Below are positions 32,405 through 38,264 of a stretch of DNA of 38,264 nucleotides, one piece after another (the first letter of the stretch is position 1; every line of letters starts with the position of its first letter). Under the pieces are notes generated by a model. The model searched no databases, was not told the origin of the DNA, and saw only the letters and a program-made list of their open reading frames with translations. Source of the DNA: Armadillidium nasatum (Eukaryota > Arthropoda > Malacostraca > Isopoda > Armadillidiidae); the NCBI GenBank assembly GCA_009176605.1, contig SEYY01000730.1, positions 14,510 to 52,773 on the forward strand, read 5' to 3'. A program made the translations under genes and the position numbers.

Positions 32405-35400
32405 TAGGAACATAGGAAAATAGAGACAGTTAGAAGCCACAAGGGCCTATCGAGACTGTCCCAGTCCAAACAAATAATAACAATACTAATACATGCACGA
32501 AAGACTAGGTCTATCCCATCCCAGTTATCAGTTCATTCATGCATAGTCATGCATCACCCACTACAAAAACTGCCGTTAGGCTTAGTCATAGGTTGATTTG
32601 TTGATCCAAAAATTTATATATACCCGCCAATTTGGCTTAGTCAGATTATTCTATATAATACCCAAACCATCCATATATCTATCTAGCCCCTTTTTAAATT
32701 TGACAAGAGAATCACAGTCAACAACCTCCCGTGGCAAGTCATTCCAAAAATTAACAACTCTATTACTGAAACAGTATTTTCTTAGATCGAGATGGCATGG
32801 CTTCTTTTTAATTTTCTTATTATGTCCTCTAGTTACTCTTCCATGGTCCACTATGAAGTATTTTTCAATCTCTGTATTACTGTCAGATTCAAATATTTTG
32901 TAAACTTGTATCATATCCCCTCTGAGAAATCTCCTTTCAACTGAGAACATTCCTAACTCCTTCAACCTCTCTTCATAGCTCTTATTTTCAAAGCCAGAAA
33001 TCATCCTTGTTGCTCGACGTTGTACTCTCTCCAGCATATCTATGTCTTTTCTTAAATGAGGAACCCAAAATTGTGCACAATACTCTAATGCTGGCCTGAC
33101 ATAGCTATTATATAGTTTGCTTATAACCTCTTTGCTCTTGTAAACTACATTGCGGTTAATTATACCTAACATCTTATTAGCTTTATTCCTTGCTTCCAAA
33201 CATTGATCACCCACCTTCAGATTACTGCTAATTATCACACCTAAATCCTTTTCTTGGTCCACAGTCTCAAGCCACTCCCCATTCATTTCATAATTAAATC
33301 CTTCATTTGAGTAACCTACATGAAGAACTTTACATTTTTTACTATTAAAGTTCATTTGCCACCTCTCTGCCCAACCAAGAAGTCTATCTAGATCACCTTG
33401 AAGCTTTATGCATCCATCATTATTCCTTACTGAGGTAACCACTTTGGTATCATCTGCAAACTTAGAAACCTTGCATTTAAGACCTTTGTCTAAATCATTT
33501 ATATATATAAGGAACAAAAGTGGTCCCAGCACAGAACCCTGTGGAACCCCACTCTTCACCGTTTCCCATAATGACTTATTACCATTAAGTAATACACACT
33601 GCCTTCTGTTCTTTAACCACTCTTTAATCCAATTGTGTACCATTCCATCTATACCATACTGCGACAACTTTTGCATCAGCCTAACATGGGGTACCTTATC
33701 AAAAGCTTGCTAAAGTCTAAATATATGACATCAACTGGATCACCCCTGTCTATACATTCAGTAATATATTCCATAAATTCTAGTAGATTTGTCTGACATG
33801 ATCTACCCTTTCTAAAGCCATGCTGGGAGTTATATAGTATCTTGTTATCATCTAAATGCTTCTCTATATGACTTTTCAGTAACTTTTCCAAAATTTTCAC
33901 AACCAGAGATGTTAAACTAACTGGCCTATAGTTCCCTAAATCTTCTTTACTACCTTTTTTAAATATGGGCACCACATATGCTGCTTTTCCAGTCCTCAGG
34001 TACCTCTCCAAAAGCAATAGATCGCTTAAAAATCAAATACAGTGCCTTTGCAATACTGCTACTCCCTCTTTTAGAATTCTACCATATACACCATCAGGAC
34101 CCGCTGCCTTATTTGGGTCAATATGTTCTAGTAAGGATGCGATTTCATTTAACTCAATTTGAAATGTTGTACACCTATTCATTACATGCATACTAGAACT
34201 ATTACTCTCTAAACTGCTATCCAACCTTTCCTCAGTAAACACTGATGCAAAATAAGCATTGAAAATATTAACCAATTCCTTATCTGAACTTACTAAATTC
34301 CCATCAATTTTAATTGGGCCAATTTTCTTATCCTTGCTTTTAAATTTATAAAAGCTAAAAAACTTTTTCAGGTCTTTATTACTTTTTCTTGCCAAATTAA
34401 TTTCTGCCATTCTCTTTGCTCTTCTTATTGACTGGTTAAGTTCATTCCTAATTCTCTTATAATGTTCCAAATCTTCCCCCCTTCTCCTACCTTTGAACAT
34501 TTTAAAACATCTACGCTTTTCACTGATTTTCTCTTTTATCTCTCTACTCCACCAATTAGGTTTTCTATTTGCCACCCTAATGGGTTTATCTTTAAAACAC
34601 ACAGACTGAATGTTAGCCAATATTTGCTTGAAGTATTCCCACATGATGAAACAATTTTGACCATTAAACTCCTTATCCCAGTCAATTTCATTGAGCATTG
34701 CTCGGAATTTGCTAAAATCTCCGTTTCTGAAATCTAATATCTTTTCCCTATTGACTTGCAATTTGGGCCCAGACCTCACATTCCAGTTAAATCTAATAAT
34801 ATAATGATCACTAGCTCCTAAAGTCTCCCCAACTTCGACATCATTTCATCATTTGTTAATATTAAATCTAACAATGCTGCATGCCTTGTAGGTTCTTGGA
34901 CCATCTGACTCAAAAAGTTGTATAGAATACAATTTACAAATACTGAACTTCTATTAACCATACTACTCAAAGAATTCCACTCAATGTCTGGAAAATTAAA
35001 ATCACCCATAATGACTATTCCTTTTACATTATTTTCACACGCTACCTTGATTTCCTTCACCATTTCTTCATCTAATACTTGACTCTGATCAGGAGCTCTA
35101 TAAAATGCTCCTATCCTATATGATTTATTATACATAAGAATATCTACCCACACAGATTCCACATCCTGATTTGTTTTAATGTCAGCTATTAACACTGATT
35201 CAATATTGCCTTTAACATAGAGTGCTACACCTCCACCACTTCTTCCTCTACGTTGGTATAGGTAAAATGAGTATCCTTCTATTTCATATTCCTGTAGGGA
35301 GTCTCCGTAAAATGCCTCATTAACCCATGCTTCAGTAATGCAAATTATGTCTAGATTCTCCTTTATAATGTAACTAATCAACTCATCTTTTTTGTTTCTA

Positions 35401-35416
35401 AGACTCTGAGCATTTG
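32405..35416 (-). pseudogene. CR1-like LINE, endonuclease + RT, near full ORF2 with frameshifts
   Basis: Minus strand, about 3.0 kb. The endonuclease (34818-35432) shows SFTNAQSLRNKKDELISYI, CITEAWVNE, RSGGGVALYVK, VIMGDFNFPDIEWNS (catalytic GDFN) and LLDLILTND. After a frameshift near 34840 comes the linker and RT start KAAGPDGVYGRILKEG, then IFKKGSKEDLGNYRPVSLTS and HGFRKGRSCQTNLLEF. The 341-codon piece at 32651-33676 has VPQGSVLGPLLFLIYINDL and FADD (RT active site), then the C-terminal region to YMDGLG. Four or five frameshifts in total, otherwise well preserved, so a young relic. The 3' end is short direct repeats (CCTATGTT on the minus strand), the hallmark of CR1-group tails. 5' truncated just inside the endonuclease. 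Confidence 0.88.
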
Positions 35417-35445
35417 TGAATGAAATTAGCAAGAGTGATAGGAGA
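35417..35445 (-). pseudogene. Jockey-like LINE scrap, right side of CR1 insertion
   Basis: TGAATGAAATTAGCAAGAG plus TGATAGGAG matches 21634-21662. Relative to that copy 38 bases (21596-21633) are missing between the two scraps. Confidence 0.7.
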
Positions 35446-36540
35446 TTATAAAAAAAAGAGATTTAAAAAAAAAAATTTTCTCTTTTTTTTTTTTATATAT
35501 AAAAATGTATATTTATATAAATTTATATTTTTAATTTTTAAAAATATTGTAAAAAAAAAAAAAAAAAATTTTTTTTAAATAAAATTTGATTTATAAATCT
35601 AATTTAAATTAAAAAAATAAAATTGTACCTAAAACTTTTTTGGCTACCTTGTCTCATTTTCATTACTCAAAAAATATTTTTGGACAATGTTTCCAACCAC
35701 TCCCAAAAGACAACAACTGCTTAGAAAAGCAAAAAAGAAGGTGTGGTTTTTGGTTTCTGCACAAAATTCTTTGGGCTTTCTAACCAGACCACATATTACA
35801 TCTATGGAGCAAAGACCCCATGTCTTATGCTCTGCCATAATTTGGCATTTTTATATTAATCTAAAAGATATTTTTGTCTCATTTTTTTTTTTACTTATAA
35901 TAATGTATAAAGTTCCCACTTTTTCATAAAGTTTTTTTTTTGTACATCTTAATTTAAGTAAAAAAAAAAAAGTTGAGTATCAAATCCTTCTATTTTTCTT
36001 CTCAGTATATATAAATTTGAAGTCTAATTTCAAATTAATAATACAAAATCTTTTTTTTTTCATTAAAGGACCAGTGGTTTGACCACGCTATTCATTTTTT
36101 TCAACTTTGGGTAAAAATAACTTTCAAACCGTTATAGACTCAGAAAAATGCTCAAAATCAATTCAGAACTTTGGGAAAAAATGCATATATCTTGAAAATT
36201 TCAGCTCAATCAGTTAAATAATAATAAAAAATTTCAAACAAAATGTAAGAAAATTATGATTTTTCTTCTTGCTTTTATAAAAAAAATTTTTTTCTGTTTC
36301 TTTTGACCGCTTCATTTTTGCTAGTGAATGTTCATCTTTGTGTTTTGATTTTAGATACTCCATAAGATTTAGTTGAAATTTTTTTACTTTTAACTATATT
36401 AACTGAAAGTATAAACAAAATAATTTTGAAATAATGTAGCTGATTGATACAAGTTTGATACATATCAATAAAAATATAACATGTATAAATACAGGTTATA
36501 TTGATAATTTCATATCTTACATTTTTACAAATTTTACATT
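35446..36540. other. gene-free AT-rich DNA
   Basis: Homopolymer runs at 35475-35580. 35640-35840 is more complex and carries short ORFs on both strands (minus: MAEHKTWGLCSIDVICGLVR...), without a recognised family. The remainder is AT-rich. Confidence 0.35.
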
Positions 36541-37254
<714 letters not shown>

Positions 37255-37335
37255 AATTATAGAATGCGTAACATTATGAAGTAGAGTGAATAAGACATTC
37301 AATTGCTTAAAAAAATTTTTTTTATAGTATTAAAT

Positions 37336-37534
37336 TCTGAAAGGCCCAACGTTCTCCAGGTTAGGTCTATTTGCTGGTTGTTAGCCATACTTTTACCTTT
37401 TAAGTCCAGGTTAAGTTGCCAAACTAGTTTGTTAGATCTAACAAACTATTTAGAGAATCTGGACTTAAAGGGTTAAAATATGTCTAATGACCAGCAAAGA
37501 GGCCTAACCTTGTGAATATCGATTCTTTCAGCAC
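37336..37534. repeat. palindromic element, arms about 95 bp
   Basis: Symmetric about GTTAGATCTAAC (37431-37442). Matching blocks: GGTTAGGTCTATTTGCTGG (37362) against CCAGCAAAGAGGCCTAACC (37492); ATACTTTTACC against GGTTAAAATAT; CTTTTAAGTCCAG against CTGGACTTAAAG; CTGAAAG at the left edge against CTTTCAG at the right. About 80% complementary, no loop, no ORF. Fold-back/MITE-like. Confidence 0.8.
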
Positions 37535-38264
37535 ATAATAATTAAAAAATTGTATTAAATAATTTAATATCATAATTTACTTATTTTTATAATATTTCAT
37601 CTTCACAGTTTCAATATATTAAGGAAAAAATTTCCTTTTTAGCTTCAAATTAGCAATAAATTTTCTTAAACTTGCTCTGACTTTTATGTGGCAGCTTGTT
37701 AGTACTGTACCAGATGCTAATCCACCATTGAAGTTGTACAGTCTACTGTTAATTGATCATACTTATCACTCATCATTAATTGATTTTATATTTTTTAATA
37801 TTTTTAGTTTACAAAATTATATTATGTAGCTTAATTTACCTAAGAAAAAAAATGATTTCAGATCCAAAATTGTTCAATGGAAAGACTTTTACAAAAGTTG
37901 TTTTTTAGCAAAATTGTTTTAGCCTTTTTTTGATGTGGCATCTTTAACATGCTGTTACTAAAGGCACTTCCACCTTCAGGCATCTAAATTCAAACTTTTT
38001 TTCAACAGCTTCAATGAAAACCTCATGGTTTTTAAACTGTTTAAAAATGTAATAATTTTATATTTTCTCTTAAAGCATACTCATAAAACTATTTTCAGTT
38101 ATGTGAATAAGGTAACATAGATTTATTCTCACAAAAATAGTCAACTTCTAAAGGTACAAATAAATTAATTTAGTTTCACAATTCTAAACAGTTTTAGTCA
38201 AACTTATCCAAATTGAATTCAAACATATATTTGGAGAACTTAATCACTTCATTTTTTGTTTATG
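37535..38264. other. gene-free AT-rich DNA to window end
   Basis: TTTCAG sites occur near 37860 and 38099 but no convincing coding exon follows either. Confidence 0.4.

Noticed and set aside
35644..35929. Overlapping ORFs on both strands with fairly complex sequence
   Set aside because: No family resemblance, no splice or start context; kept only as a note in the gene-free entry.
37855..38110. TTTCAG followed by ATCC / TTATG as further ZF exon starts
   Set aside because: Frames close quickly and do not match the known exons.

Overview
This is a eukaryotic, very AT-rich, intron-containing window, most likely from an arthropod and plausibly a decapod crustacean. The basis is the mix of Jockey-, CR1- and I-like LINE remnants, a Gypsy integrase remnant and extreme (AT)n / (AAT)n microsatellite density, all well known from shrimp and crab genomes. 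The taxon is inferred, not proven. I see no bacterial-type operon, rRNA gene or CRISPR array.

The core is a broken-up family of C2H2 zinc-finger (ZF) genes. Copy A (+) has a start exon (coding 343-420), an acidic internal exon (1935-2138) and a large ZF exon (6230-7098), all phase 0. Copy B (-) has a ZF exon at 16554-17086, copy C (+) at 22700-23360, copy D (+) has an exon-2 relic (31395-31597) and the start of a ZF exon (32175-32325), and a small relic E (-) lies near 10.4-10.6 kb. In A, B and C the ZF array is interrupted between its penultimate and last finger by the same family of non-LTR retrotransposon. Its best copy (B) carries reverse transcriptase, a CCHC knuckle and a restriction-like endonuclease (RLE). 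In all three copies the array resumes right after the element, at the K-L-(F/L)-K-(C/Y) linker. In B the upstream fingers read in frame into the RT, giving a 568-codon fused ORF. A and C are also parts of one roughly 2.7-3.2 kb segmental duplication that includes the interrupted array, its 3' flank and a small conserved ORF.

Layout: 0.3-2.3 kb gene A 5' exons with (AT)n arrays and a small TIR element; 3.0-6.0 kb Jockey-like LINE fragments (-); 6.2-9.0 kb gene A ZF exon, LINE and 3' flank; 9.0-12.4 kb microsatellites, ZF relic, mariner-like relic and a diverged direct repeat; 12.6-14.0 kb Jockey-like fragments in opposite orientations; 14.3-17.1 kb copy B; 18.2-19.3 kb I-like LINE end with RNase H (-); 19.9-21.8 kb Jockey fragments, a candidate exon and a 100-N gap; 22.7-25.9 kb copy C; 26.4-27.9 kb Gypsy integrase relic; 29.4-30.05 kb a long inverted repeat; 31.4-32.3 kb copy D; 32.4-35.4 kb a CR1-like LINE nested in a Jockey fragment; 36.5-37.5 kb a tandem repeat, an (AT)n array and a palindrome.

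Almost every coding unit carries frameshifts or stops, so most copies look like relics. The exceptions are the two clean 5' exons of gene A, a ZF exon there broken by only one extra base, and the open ZF-RT frame of copy B. The most interesting possibility is that the RLE retrotransposon repeatedly enters the repeated inter-finger linker of ZF genes. The main alternative is one old insertion copied by duplication of the host gene.
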